From NCBI RefSeq assembly GCF_000526775.1, contig NZ_JAGS01000001.1, forward strand, positions 1,240,001 to 1,304,000: a stretch of DNA of 64,000 bases. The letters are read 5' to 3'. How positions within the stretch are numbered: the first letter of the stretch is position 1; every line of letters starts with the position of its first letter. The notes beneath the pieces are model-generated. The model saw nothing but the letters and a program-made list of their open reading frames with translations. It ran no database searches and was not told the DNA's origin. Of this stretch, positions 1 through 8,181 are shown piece after piece. The stretch comes from Ruminococcus albus AD2013. Lineage in GTDB: Bacteria > Bacillota > Clostridia > Oscillospirales > Ruminococcaceae. The position numbers were made by a program, and so were the translations under genes.

Positions 1-1433
1 ACCGTTTCCGCGGTGCGACTATCGAAAATATCCTGAATTTCGAGGAAGAATTCGGCTGTACAGCAGATGATGTTATCAAGCTTGAACAGAACTACCGTTC
101 CACCCAGAATATACTTACCTGCGCCAACAAGCTCATCAGCAATAATGTTGGCAGAAAGGGCAAAAATCTCTGGACAGACTGCGGCGACGGAGAAAAAGTC
201 ATTGTACATAAGTCTATGAACGAGCGTGACGAAGCTTCCTATATCGCAAGGACGATAACAGAAAACAACGATAACGGTAGACGCTGGGGCGACCACGCCG
301 TCCTATATCGAATGAATGCCCAGTCAAACGCCCTTGAACAGGCAATGATAAAGGCAAGCATACCTTATAAGATCTTCGGCGGACTGAAATTCTATGAGCG
401 CAAAGAGATAAAGGATATCCTTGCATATCTGGGAATCATCGCAAATCACGCCGATACTTTCAGGCTCCAGAGGATCATCAACGAACCCAAGCGCGGAATG
501 GGCGATGCGACTGTACGGACAGTTTTGCAGGTATCCTCCGACCTGGGTGAAGATCCTATCTACGTAATGGAACATTCTACCGAATATGTTCCGCTAGCAA
601 AAAAATCCAAAGCACTGACAGAATTTGCATTCATGATAGATGATCTGACCGAACTTTCCGAAGCGGTGACGCTGCCCGACCTGCTTGATGCAGTCGTTGA
701 AAAAACAGGTTACGGCGCACTGATGAAACAACAGGGCGTTGAGGGTGAGATGCGTCTTGAAAATATTGCCGAGCTTAAATCCACAATGGCAAAATACGAA
801 GAAGATGCGGAAGACCCTTCTCTTGACGGTTTCCTTGAAGAAGTCGCACTCTATACCGATATAGACACCCTTGACGAAACAGGCGATTATGTAGCACTGA
901 TGACAATGCACGCCGCAAAGGGATTGGAGTTTCCTGTTGTATTTGTGGCAGGCATGGAGGACAACGTATTTCCGTCAAGCCGAAGCAGAGATTCCGAATC
1001 TGAACTTGAAGAGGAACGCCGCCTTGCCTATGTGGCAATAACCCGTGCCAAGGAACAGCTCCATCTTGTATACGCAGGTGAGCGTATGATCTACGGCAGT
1101 ACCCAGTACAACCGCGAATCTCAGTTCATCAAAGAACTTCCCGCTGAGAACATCGACAAGCAAGTACCTAAGCTTGACACTAAGCCAATGGGACGCCCTT
1201 CGGATAATATCTCCCTTGGCAGACAGATGGCGATGTATAACTCGGCAAAAGCTAAATCAAGTGAACCCGCCGAGACTTACAGCGTAGGAGAGAGAGTCCT
1301 TCACAAAAAGTTCGGCGAAGGCACGATAGTCGGTGTTACACCAATGGCAGGCGATACCATGCTGGAGATAGCCTTTGAGAAGGTCGGCACCAAAAAGATA
1401 TTCGCTAATTTTGCAAAACCTAAAAAGATATGA
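1..1433 (+). CDS. pcrA: ATP-dependent DNA helicase PcrA/UvrD, C-terminal part (5' end outside window)
   Basis: 3'-5' SF1A DNA helicase of repair and replication-fork maintenance. The frame is open from base 3, before the first in-window ATG at 216, so the gene enters from the left. Visible motifs are FRGATIENILNFE (helicase motif III region), LEQNYRSTQNIL (motif IV), VALMTMHAAKGLEFPVVFV (motif V) and EEERRLAYVAITRAKEQL (motif VI, with the arginine finger region). The C-terminal tail ends in a PcrA-like segment, VGERVLHKKFGEGTIVGV, a Tudor-like fold that in PcrA contacts RNA polymerase. The ATPase Walker A part lies upstream of the window. The gene converges on the metallophosphoesterase across a hairpin. 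Confidence 0.95.
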   Translation, partial: RFRGATIENILNFEEEFGCTADDVIKLEQNYRSTQNILTCANKLISNNVGRKGKNLWTDCGDGEKVIVHKSMNERDEASYIARTITENNDNGRRWGDHAVLYRMNAQSNALEQAMIKASIPYKIFGGLKFYERKEIKDILAYLGIIANHADTFRLQRIINEPKRGMGDATVRTVLQVSSDLGEDPIYVMEHSTEYVPLAKKSKALTEFAFMIDDLTELSEAVTLPDLLDAVVEKTGYGALMKQQGVEGEMRLENIAELKSTMAKYEEDAEDPSLDGFLEEVALYTDIDTLDETGDYVALMTMHAAKGLEFPVVFVAGMEDNVFPSSRSRDSESELEEERRLAYVAITRAKEQLHLVYAGERMIYGSTQYNRESQFIKELPAENIDKQVPKLDTKPMGRPSDNISLGRQMAMYNSAKAKSSEPAETYSVGERVLHKKFGEGTIVGVTPMAGDTMLEIAFEKVGTKKIFANFAKPKKI

Positions 1434-1436
1434 TCA

Positions 1437-1470
1437 CAGCCCGCGGATAATAACCCGCGGGCTGGTTTCT
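1437..1470. terminator. hairpin between convergent genes
   Basis: A perfect 10-bp stem (1437-1446 with 1455-1464, cagcccgcgg/ccgcgggctg) with an 8-nt loop sits 3 bases after the pcrA stop. It is followed on + by gtttct, a weak U-tract. It probably ends pcrA transcription and may also serve the convergent gene. Confidence 0.7.
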
Positions 1471-1486
1471 ATCAAGATATAATACT

Positions 1487-2581
1487 TTACCTGTCATAGA
1501 TATCAATGATAACATACTCCGAGATACACCCTGTTTTAAAAGGTATAGCCCAGCCTGAAATACCAGATGTAACGATAAATGTAGTATCACCACGTACTTC
1601 CTTGCCGTAGACCCTATCATTGAAACCCATAGCCAGCCCCACAAATCCCGAGGGGAAAATGTGCCCGCCATGGGTGTGCCCCGAAAGCACAAGGTCAGCA
1701 CCTGCGGCAGCTTCAGCATAATAATCTCTGGGCTGATGATCTATTATAATAGTGTACTTTTCTTCATCGGCCTGTTCCATAAGCTGCTTTGCAGATAACC
1801 TATCCTCATCGTGATGATCTTTCCTGCCTATGAAATTTACGTTACCTGCTTCAAAAACTTCGTCACGAAGTATCTTGACACCATTCTTTTCAAGCTCGGT
1901 ATAAAGATCGTCTATGGTGAAATCCCTGCCGTTGCCGTATCCCTTGTCGTGATTGCCGTCTACATATATCACGCCGTATTTAGTATCAATTTCCCCCAAT
2001 GCACTGCAAGCAAGTACCATATCCGAACGCTTGCTGTCATCGTCAACAAAGTCACCTGCGATTATAACAACATCGGGAGATTGTTCATCTACCCGCTTCA
2101 TCTGTTCAGCGAATTCTTCACCATCAAGAGTGACGCCCAGATGAGAATCGGCAAACATAGCAACACGAAGCGGCGAATTTTCTAACTGCTTTTTTGTTTT
2201 AAGTCGGTAGTCCGTTTCAAATACATGATGGGCAAAAAACCAGCCTGCTCCCAGATAGACTGCCGTTATCATAATTGCCGCGACACCCGTCACATATCGT
2301 GAAGACCAGCTATGTCTGCGCTTGCGGTGAATGAAAGTCACAAGATCACACAACGCCCAGATGAGCGCAAGGTGCAGAATTATGATGATACCAATATACA
2401 AATTAATTACAGTAACAATCCCAAGTCCGGCAACAGGCAAAGCTGACAGCCCCCATGATAGCCATTTTCGATTTTCGGAAAGCTTCTGCATAAAACCGAA
2501 TTTGTGAAACCTTGTCACAAGATATATCAACGCCAGCAAAGCACCGATACCCGCCGCAGCAAACAGAATCACCCAGAGCAA
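1487..2581 (-). CDS. membrane-anchored metallophosphoesterase (YkuE/YaeI-like)
   Basis: Calcineurin-type phosphoesterase with an N-terminal membrane region of about 110 residues (several hydrophobic segments and a basic KRRHSW loop) and a catalytic domain facing outward. Metal-binding motifs appear in order: MFADSHLG (D-x-H), GDFVDDD, YVDGNHD and SGHTHGGH. The family hydrolyses phosphoesters, often UDP-sugar or phospholipid-linked; the substrate here is unknown. A longer frame starts with TTG at 2620, but GGAGGTG at about 2588-2594 sits 7 bases before a TTG at 2581, so I take 2581 (364 aa). It appears monocistronic and converges on pcrA. Confidence 0.85.
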   Translation of the reverse strand: MLWVILFAAAGIGALLALIYLVTRFHKFGFMQKLSENRKWLSWGLSALPVAGLGIVTVINLYIGIIIILHLALIWALCDLVTFIHRKRRHSWSSRYVTGVAAIMITAVYLGAGWFFAHHVFETDYRLKTKKQLENSPLRVAMFADSHLGVTLDGEEFAEQMKRVDEQSPDVVIIAGDFVDDDSKRSDMVLACSALGEIDTKYGVIYVDGNHDKGYGNGRDFTIDDLYTELEKNGVKILRDEVFEAGNVNFIGRKDHHDEDRLSAKQLMEQADEEKYTIIIDHQPRDYYAEAAAGADLVLSGHTHGGHIFPSGFVGLAMGFNDRVYGKEVRGDTTFIVTSGISGWAIPFKTGCISEYVIIDIYDR

Positions 2582-2784
2582 ACGATACACCTCCGTATTT
2601 TTTCGCACATTCAATAGCAAATTTTTATTAATTATACAGCATCACACGAAATTTGTCAAACTTCCCTGCTCATAAAAAAACATTATATAACCCGAAATTT
2701 CAGCATTTCAGAGGTTTTTAAAAACACACGGACCTTGATTTAAAAAATAATATCAAAAAAGCAGAAATTTTTTTGAAAAAGTAC

Positions 2785-2813
2785 TTGACAAATGCATCTT
2801 GATATGCTATAAT
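2785..2813 (+). promoter_or_regulatory. sigma-A promoter of tRNA-Ser
   Basis: Consensus TTGACA (2785-2790), 17-bp spacer and TATAAT (2808-2813), 38 bases before the tRNA. Both hexamers are perfect, as expected for a stable-RNA gene. Confidence 0.85.
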
Positions 2814-2850
2814 AATTAAGCTGTGAGAAACACAGAGAACAAAAACCGAT

Positions 2851-2943
2851 GGAGAAGTCGCCTAGCCCGGTTTATGGCGCACGACTGGAACTCGTGTATG
2901 GGTTAATAGCTCATCGAGGGTTCGAATCCCTCCTTCTCCGCCA
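2851..2943 (+). tRNA. tRNA-Ser (anticodon GGA)
   Basis: Acceptor stem ggagaag/cttctcc closes the gene. The anticodon arm is cacga-ctggaac-tcgtg with anticodon GGA (reads UCC/UCU). There is a long variable arm, the T-arm gagggttcgaatccctc, discriminator G and an encoded CCA (2941-2943). The long variable arm and anticodon both indicate a class II serine tRNA. A terminator follows at 2980. Confidence 0.95.
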
Positions 2944-3079
2944 ACCTATGAAGTCAAAAAAGATGATTTCACTTAAGAGCGCGTATTTACGCGTTTTTTT
3001 GTTGCCCTGAAACAGAAATTTTTTATATGAAAACCGAAGATGATTTTTGGTATAAAATGCCTTTGGACAGGATTCGAAC
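2942..3079. repeat. direct repeat copy A, next to tRNA-Ser (continues at 10292-10340)
   Basis: The 138 bases after the tRNA are nearly identical to 48775-48912. The match resumes at 10292-10340 after the IS66 element, so copy A is one ~187-bp sequence split by the IS. The repeat begins at the last bases of the tRNA CCA (caacctatg...) and does not include the tRNA body. It contains the rho-independent terminator. Confidence 0.85.
2980..3001 (+). terminator. tRNA-Ser terminator
   Basis: Stem cgcgta/tacgcg followed by seven T (2994-3000). The same hairpin recurs in repeat copy B at 48.8 kb, where the stem is extended by one G-C pair. Confidence 0.8.
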
Positions 3080-3220
3080 GTAAGCGTATAACCCCCAGCA
3101 CCTACCCCACCGAAGTCTAATGAAGTATAATAAACTCCAAGGAACACCATGAAGTAAATTGAATAATCCAAATTGATCCGTGGAGTTCATTGGAGTCGAT
3201 TAGACAAGGAGGTAACAGGT

Positions 3221-3538
3221 ATGGACAAAACAACATCCATCACAACAATCAAAAAAGAAATGCAGCTTCAGGAATGGTCTGCGCAGATCAAAGCGCAGCA
3301 GGCAAGCGGTCTGACGATCCGGGAATGGTGCGCAGAAAATGGGATCAAGCCTAACACATATTACAACCGCTTAAGAAAAGTCCGTGAACAGTATATCGAG
3401 AATTCTTCGACCATCGTTCCTGTATCAGTTCCTTGTTCAAACGAAAATATCCGCATCGAGAAAAACGGACTTCAAATATCTCTTCCGGCAGATATATCTG
3501 CGGATACTCTGACCGCTTTGGTGCATGAGCTATGCTGA
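3221..3538 (+). CDS. tnpA: IS66 TnpA (Orf1, small DNA-binding protein)
   Basis: 105-aa IS66 accessory protein with a helix-turn-helix (about residues 15-55: QEWSAQIKAQQASGLTIREW followed by CAENGIKPNTYYNRLRKVRE). It is required with TnpB and TnpC for IS66 transposition. The start at 3221 is set by AAGGAGG at 3207-3213; the longer frame from 3173 lacks an RBS. It overlaps tnpB by 7 bases, so translation is probably coupled. Confidence 0.9.
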   Translation: MDKTTSITTIKKEMQLQEWSAQIKAQQASGLTIREWCAENGIKPNTYYNRLRKVREQYIENSSTIVPVSVPCSNENIRIEKNGLQISLPADISADTLTALVHELC

Positions 3539-3753
3539 ATGATCTGGCAGCGGACGCACAGGTCTATCTTGTGACAGGATACACCGACCTTCGGCGTGGT
3601 ATTGACGGCCTTGCGACGATCATCCAGGCGCAGTTGAATCTTGATCCGTTCTCAAAGGCTCTGTTTTTGTTCTGCGGAAGACGCTGTGACCGCATCAAAG
3701 GTCTTCTTTGGGAAGGCTTATCCGCAGGTTTTTGTTATCCGAACATTTATTAG
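3532..3753 (+). pseudogene. tnpB: IS66 TnpB, 5' half, cut by RIT insertion
   Basis: Residues 1-62 are canonical IS66 Orf2 (TGYTDLRRGIDGLA, ALFLFCGRRCDRIKGLLWEG). At 3718 the frame runs into the inverted repeat of the RIT element and stops 11 codons later. The missing half (DGFLLLYKRLDNGRFQWPR...) is in frame at 7919-8089. Joining 3717 to 7919 gives a 118-aa protein, the normal family length. TnpB is needed for IS66 movement in studied members, so this copy is probably not self-mobile unless TnpB is supplied in trans. Confidence 0.93.
3718..3747. repeat. RIT left terminal inverted repeat
   Basis: 30 bases, perfect inverse of 7857-7886. It contains two ttatccg half-sites (3718 and 3735). A third inverted copy (ttcggataaca) lies inside the element at about 3799-3809. 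These repeats are likely recombinase-binding sites. Confidence 0.85.
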
Positions 3754-3849
3754 AGATAAGGCGTGTTCCTGCTGTTTAAGATAAATTCCGAAAAAAAATG
3801 TTCGGATAACAATATTTGGGTGTATCATTATCTCAGGAGGTGATACACA

Positions 3850-5787
3850 ATGAACGAATATCGCAAAAATGTTACTATTGTTTTAAACTTTCTGAAAGAA
3901 AGGGGGTATGCGCAATCCACAGTTAAAAATCATGAACGGTTTTACACTCTGCTGGCTGACGATCTTGCGGCTAAGGATATAACCTATTCACCAGAATACG
4001 GAAAAGCTCTGTTATCCACATTACCGGTGCCTGCATGGCTCCCTAAAAGCCGTATAGAAAATGCGGCTTGCATTTCAAAACTTGATGATGCATATATCCA
4101 CGGATGCATCATCAATGCCCAGGCATCACCCAGGAAGAGTTACTCCAAGCTATCGCTTAACAGCAACTTTGAAAACCACATCACAAGATTCCTGCGTTCT
4201 CGCGAAAATGTTTTTACAGAATCGCAAATAGCAAATGTCAAACGAAGGTGCTCATTGTTCTTGAAGTGTATGCAATCCAAGGGAAGGATGGATCCATCTG
4301 AGATAACCTACGGTGACATAGATTCATACCATGAGGAGCTTGCGCACTTGAAAAGGATTTCCCGAGTTATTGAAGAGTCAACTTTGCACCAGTTCCTGCA
4401 ATTCCTGGCCGAATCGGGAAAGGTTCCTTACGGTCTATATCTGAGAATATATGCATTGGAGACGGAATGTTCCGTCAACCTGGACGATTTTCCACCTGAT
4501 GAACAATCCAGGCTTATAAAGAATAGCTCTGAGGGACAAGTCCGGTTGTCGCCTGAAAGGTTTTTGTCTGAGGGCCTGGAACTTATCAGACTCCATCAAG
4601 AGGCAGGCTATGTCCAGAAATATACAGAAGCATCTAAAAGGGCAATTCTTCAGCTATACCTGTTCCTTGATTACCACAATCTGTGGTATGACCCAGACAT
4701 GGCAGACATTTGGCTTCATTCGGACTGCGTAAAAAAACGTCTGTTCAAAGGCTGTTCGTGGAATACAGCGCGGCACATACTGTTCATGTTTTCCGATTAT
4801 GTTACATCCGGGTCAGTCCATTTCGAGAAGAAGTTGCCGAGGGGAATCAACGGCATAAATAACATTCCAGAATGGTGCTTGACACCACTGCTTGACTTTG
4901 CCGAGAGCCGCCGCAAGATGAAACTGGATGAGAACACCGTTAAAAACGATATTTACTCCATACTCAGATTTTGCCGGTTTATAATCGGTGAGGGCCTGTC
5001 ATCGTATGGCGATGTTAACGGAAGTCATCTTGCTGATTTCAACCTTGCAGACCACCATGGAACCCCAGAGGGCAAAAATGCATGCAACAACCGGGTGAAG
5101 CGGTTCCTTAAGTACCTGTATCGTAAAGGTCTCAACGCAAACCCATCGCTGTATATGGCTCTTGGCTGCTCGGCGGCACCAGTGGAGACCGTTGTGGTAG
5201 TACTCACTTCCAGTGAGATCGAGGAGATCAAAACTTTTGTTGGCAATGCATATACGGATCTTGAGATCCGCGACAGTGCAGTCATAATGCTCGGACTTGA
5301 AATGGGAATGCGCAGCAGCGATATTGCAAACCTGAAGCTGGAGAACATTGATTGGGAAAACCGTTCCATTCTGTACAGGCAGAACAAGACAGATGCTGAT
5401 GTATGGGTACCGATGCCAGTGGCGGTAGGCAATGCCATCTTCAGATACCTGAAGATGGCACGTCCAAGAATGGCGGTATGCAGAAATGTATTCGTTGATT
5501 TCAAGGCTCCGTTTAGCGGCATGAGCCGAAACATATGCTACAGTGCGTTAAAGCGAGCTTTGCCTGACCGCGATGTAAGGGGATCAGGTTTTCACGTCAC
5601 CCGAAAAACATTTTCGACAAACAGGCTTAGAAACGGAGTTCGTCCCGAAAGCATAGCAGATGTAATCGGGCACAGGGACACGGAAAGCCTGAAGCATTAC
5701 CTTTCCCTTGACGATGAACGCATGGCGGCATGTCCGCTCTCCCTTGCGGATCTTCGCCTTGAAATGGAAGGGAGCGATGCGTTATGA
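3850..5787 (+). CDS. tyrosine recombinase, first of the RIT trio (645 aa)
   Basis: Site-specific tyrosine recombinase/integrase. A long N-terminal region (about 1-440) contains SAM-like core-binding segments. The catalytic domain carries R488 (GMRSSDIANLKLENI), H582 and R585 (HVTR), H608 (IGHRD) and nucleophile Y617 (LKHYLSLD). AGGAGGTGAT lies about 10 bases before ATG 3850. The stop overlaps the next start as ATGA (5784-5787), indicating a single translationally coupled operon. At 645 aa it is much longer than the other two. It presumably acts with them on the element ends. Confidence 0.9.
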   Translation: MNEYRKNVTIVLNFLKERGYAQSTVKNHERFYTLLADDLAAKDITYSPEYGKALLSTLPVPAWLPKSRIENAACISKLDDAYIHGCIINAQASPRKSYSKLSLNSNFENHITRFLRSRENVFTESQIANVKRRCSLFLKCMQSKGRMDPSEITYGDIDSYHEELAHLKRISRVIEESTLHQFLQFLAESGKVPYGLYLRIYALETECSVNLDDFPPDEQSRLIKNSSEGQVRLSPERFLSEGLELIRLHQEAGYVQKYTEASKRAILQLYLFLDYHNLWYDPDMADIWLHSDCVKKRLFKGCSWNTARHILFMFSDYVTSGSVHFEKKLPRGINGINNIPEWCLTPLLDFAESRRKMKLDENTVKNDIYSILRFCRFIIGEGLSSYGDVNGSHLADFNLADHHGTPEGKNACNNRVKRFLKYLYRKGLNANPSLYMALGCSAAPVETVVVVLTSSEIEEIKTFVGNAYTDLEIRDSAVIMLGLEMGMRSSDIANLKLENIDWENRSILYRQNKTDADVWVPMPVAVGNAIFRYLKMARPRMAVCRNVFVDFKAPFSGMSRNICYSALKRALPDRDVRGSGFHVTRKTFSTNRLRNGVRPESIADVIGHRDTESLKHYLSLDDERMAACPLSLADLRLEMEGSDAL

Positions 5788-6752
5788 TGAATATCGCTTT
5801 CAAGAGCGTCCTGGCCCCATACATACAAGGGTTACTGGATCAAAAAAGGGCACTTGGCTTCAAGTATGACAACGAGGCATATATACTCGCACGCTTTGAC
5901 AAGTATTGGCTGGAGACCAATGGGGATTCGGATGACGTGACAATGGAATCTCTTGAAGGATGGACGCGACTGCTTCCGACAGAGGGAAAGTCATCCCAGG
6001 CTGGGCGGATATCTGTGATACGGCAGCTGACTCTGTACATGAATGGCCTCGGCAAGATTTCATATGTTCCTATAGATGTTATACGTTACAGCCGCCCTGT
6101 TGTCCACGTTCTGTCACCAGAAGAGGTTGCTGATCTCTTCCGTGTGATTGACGGGTATGTTCCCAAAAAGCAATCCACGGAAGTGACAAGGATGGCGTAT
6201 GGTTACAGGGTGATTTTTCGACTGATTCTTGCAACGGGTCTGCGCAGAAGCGAGGCGGTGTGCCTCCGGCTTGATGACATCAACTGGAAGAACGGTTCCA
6301 TTACCATTTATAATGCAAAGGGTCATAAGGACAGGGTGGTTTTCATGTCTGGGGATCTTACGAAAGTCATGAGAAAATACACCAGTGACAATCTACGCCT
6401 AATGGACACTGAGTGGGTTTTCCCGTCCTTTGATCCCGCCAGGCATTTTTCCAGTGGTGCACTTTCCATACGCTTTAGGCAATTTTGGAAAGAAACCGTA
6501 TATGCGCCGAGTTGCGCAAAGCCCCCGACAATCCACTCACTGCGTCACACTTATGTTGTTATGCGCATGAATGCATGGATATCCGAGGGAATCGACCTGA
6601 ATGTCATGCTGCCTTACCTCAGCAGAGCGTTGGGACACAAATCGTCCAATGAGACCTTCTATTATTACCACCAGGTCAAAGAGACGTTCCGTATTATACG
6701 GGAAAAAGACAGCCTCGCGTATGAGATTTTTCCGGAGGTGAGGGTCAGATGA
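5784..6752 (+). CDS. tyrosine recombinase, second of the RIT trio (322 aa)
   Basis: Integrase-type fold: core-binding domain about 1-110, catalytic domain after that. Catalytic residues seen are R154 (ATGLRRSEAVCL), H251 and R254 (HSLRHT), H285 (ALGHKSS) and probable nucleophile Y294 within a YYYH run. It starts inside the stop of the first recombinase and ends in an ATGA overlap with the third (6749-6752). The normal catalytic set is complete. Confidence 0.9.
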   Translation: MMNIAFKSVLAPYIQGLLDQKRALGFKYDNEAYILARFDKYWLETNGDSDDVTMESLEGWTRLLPTEGKSSQAGRISVIRQLTLYMNGLGKISYVPIDVIRYSRPVVHVLSPEEVADLFRVIDGYVPKKQSTEVTRMAYGYRVIFRLILATGLRRSEAVCLRLDDINWKNGSITIYNAKGHKDRVVFMSGDLTKVMRKYTSDNLRLMDTEWVFPSFDPARHFSSGALSIRFRQFWKETVYAPSCAKPPTIHSLRHTYVVMRMNAWISEGIDLNVMLPYLSRALGHKSSNETFYYYHQVKETFRIIREKDSLAYEIFPEVRVR

Positions 6753-7789
6753 ATAATACGGTTAAAAAGAAGCTCTTCTTTTCCATGACGTTGGACTTCC
6801 TTGAAACCTATATACCCCAGGACAGTCCAAGCCTGAAAACGGTAAAAACATATAGGGACGGACTTAGCATTTTCAGGAGGTATGTCTCGGACGAAAAAGG
6901 GATATCCATGAAACGATTCCTTTTTGAGGATTGCACTTTTGACTTTCTCCTTGACTACCGGAACTGGTTGCTCGACTACAAGAAACACACCAGAAGCACA
7001 GTCAACAACAGGCTTGCGGCAATAAAGTCATATGTCCGGTACGCTTCATCACGCGATGTTTCTCTCCAGCAGGTATATTTGAGCATTACCGATGTTCCAT
7101 TTTTGCGCGTGGAAAAGAAGATGCGACCCATAATCGAGGAACGTTCAACGCTCAAAGCTTTTTTAGATGCTCCGCCCAATACAAGGACGGGATGCAGGGA
7201 CACGATGATGCTTTCCGTTCTGTTTGACACGATGATACGCGCGGACGAACTCATAAATATCCGGTTGAAAGATGTTAATCTGAAGGTTGCTGCACCCTAT
7301 ATTCTAATTAAGGGTAAGGGCAACAAGGAACGAACAGTCCCTATTTCTGAAAATGTAGTGTCTCTCATTGAAGCGTACATGGCAGAATACCATGATGGGG
7401 AGTCAGCTGGGTCTTCCGTCCCATTTATCTACACAGTGTCCCATGGTGAGATACATTCTATGTCGGAAAGGAATGTGGAGCGCATAGTGAAAAAATATGC
7501 GGACATTGTCCGAAAGGATCATCCAGACCTGCCCAATCCAGTTTATCCACATATGCTTCGAAGAACACGGGGAACATACCTTTATCGTGATGGAGTGGCA
7601 ATAGAGACGATTGCTGTGGCAATGGGGCATTCGAGCATCCAGACCACGAAGGACCATTACGCATTTCCATCTTTGGAACAAAAACGCAAGGCCATGGAAA
7701 TAGGGAACCCTGTAATATCTTCTGGCAATGAGGTACCAGAATGGCCCGATGACGAGGATGAATTTGCACGGCTTTGCGGCTTGAGGTAA
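6749..7789 (+). CDS. tyrosine recombinase, third of the RIT trio (346 aa)
   Basis: XerC/D-like recombinase. The N-terminal SAM-like domain (about 1-110) is followed by a catalytic domain with R164 (MIRADELINIRL), K in GKGNKERTVPIS, H268 and R271 (HMLRR), H294 (MGHSSIQTT) and nucleophile Y304. It is the last gene of the trio and is followed after 25 bases by a strong hairpin terminator. All three recombinases look intact, so the RIT element may still be active even though it disables its IS66 host. Confidence 0.9.
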   Translation: MNNTVKKKLFFSMTLDFLETYIPQDSPSLKTVKTYRDGLSIFRRYVSDEKGISMKRFLFEDCTFDFLLDYRNWLLDYKKHTRSTVNNRLAAIKSYVRYASSRDVSLQQVYLSITDVPFLRVEKKMRPIIEERSTLKAFLDAPPNTRTGCRDTMMLSVLFDTMIRADELINIRLKDVNLKVAAPYILIKGKGNKERTVPISENVVSLIEAYMAEYHDGESAGSSVPFIYTVSHGEIHSMSERNVERIVKKYADIVRKDHPDLPNPVYPHMLRRTRGTYLYRDGVAIETIAVAMGHSSIQTTKDHYAFPSLEQKRKAMEIGNPVISSGNEVPEWPDDEDEFARLCGLR

Positions 7790-7814
7790 ATTTTTATCCG
7801 CATATTTTTTTGAA

Positions 7815-7851
7815 GGAACAAGGCTTGATCATCAGCATCAAGCCTTGTTCC
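7815..7851 (+). terminator. RIT operon terminator
   Basis: 15-bp perfect stem ggaacaaggcttgat/atcaagccttgttcc around a 7-nt loop, inside the right end of the element. No long T-run follows, so termination may be modest. Confidence 0.65.
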
Positions 7852-7856
7852 ATAAA

Positions 7857-7886
7857 AATGTTCGGATAACAAAAACCTGCGGATAA
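7857..7886. repeat. RIT right terminal inverted repeat
   Basis: Perfect 30-bp inverse of 3718-3747. Unlike the left end it is followed by 27 more bases (7887-7913) before tnpB resumes. Confidence 0.85.
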
Positions 7887-7891
7887 GCCCT

Positions 7892-7913
7892 CTTATCCGA
7901 ATATTCGGATAAG
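7892..7913. repeat. 22-bp perfect palindrome at the RIT right border
   Basis: cttatccgaatattcggataag is self-complementary over all 22 bases. It carries the same ttatccg half-site as the terminal repeats in head-to-head arrangement. It has no counterpart at the left border. Confidence 0.85.
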
Positions 7914-8089
7914 AAGGCGACGGTTTTCTGCTGTTGTACAAACGACTTGACAACGGAAGATTTCAGTGGCCGCGCAGTGAGACCGAAGCTGTAAAGCTCA
8001 CATCTCAGCAAATTCGCTGGCTTTTAGAAGGTTTGAAAATAGAGCAGCCCAAAGCTATCCGTGAAGGAAAACCGGGCGCGCTGTATTAA
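7914..8089 (+). pseudogene. tnpB: IS66 TnpB, 3' half
   Basis: In-frame continuation of tnpB after the RIT element: EGDGFLLLYKRLDNGRFQWP and onward to GKPGALY and stop TAA at 8087-8089. The sequence is undamaged apart from the insertion, so precise RIT excision would restore the gene. Confidence 0.9.
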
Positions 8090-8181
8090 GGCAATACTTA
8101 CCGAATATTCAGAATATGTGCTTGAAAAGCCCCTTCTTTCGTGGTATCATGAATGTATCATCACGAATGGAGGGGTGCTTT

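Larger units (their letters stand above)
3718..7913 (+). mobile_element. recombinase-in-trio (RIT)-like element inside IS66 tnpB
   Basis: Three tyrosine recombinases joined by ATGA overlaps are bounded by a perfect 30-bp inverted repeat (3718-3747 with 7857-7886). The right side has 27 more bases before tnpB resumes. The 5-bp sequence aaggc is present on both sides (3713-3717, 7914-7918), and removing everything between restores tnpB. Gene trio, size and terminal repeats fit RIT elements; no other cargo is present. Confidence 0.85.

Noticed and set aside
2911..3171. Minus-strand ORF ending in RRRRDSNPR next to the tRNA
   Set aside because: This is the translation of the antisense of tRNA-Ser, a known annotation artefact; no RBS.
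5025..5534. 169-aa minus-strand ORF inside the first recombinase
   Set aside because: Shadow of a strongly supported gene; no RBS and no recognisable motifs.
3850..7789. Reading the three recombinases as prophage integrases
   Set aside because: ATGA-coupled trio bounded by its own inverted repeats and no phage genes; a RIT-type element explains it better.
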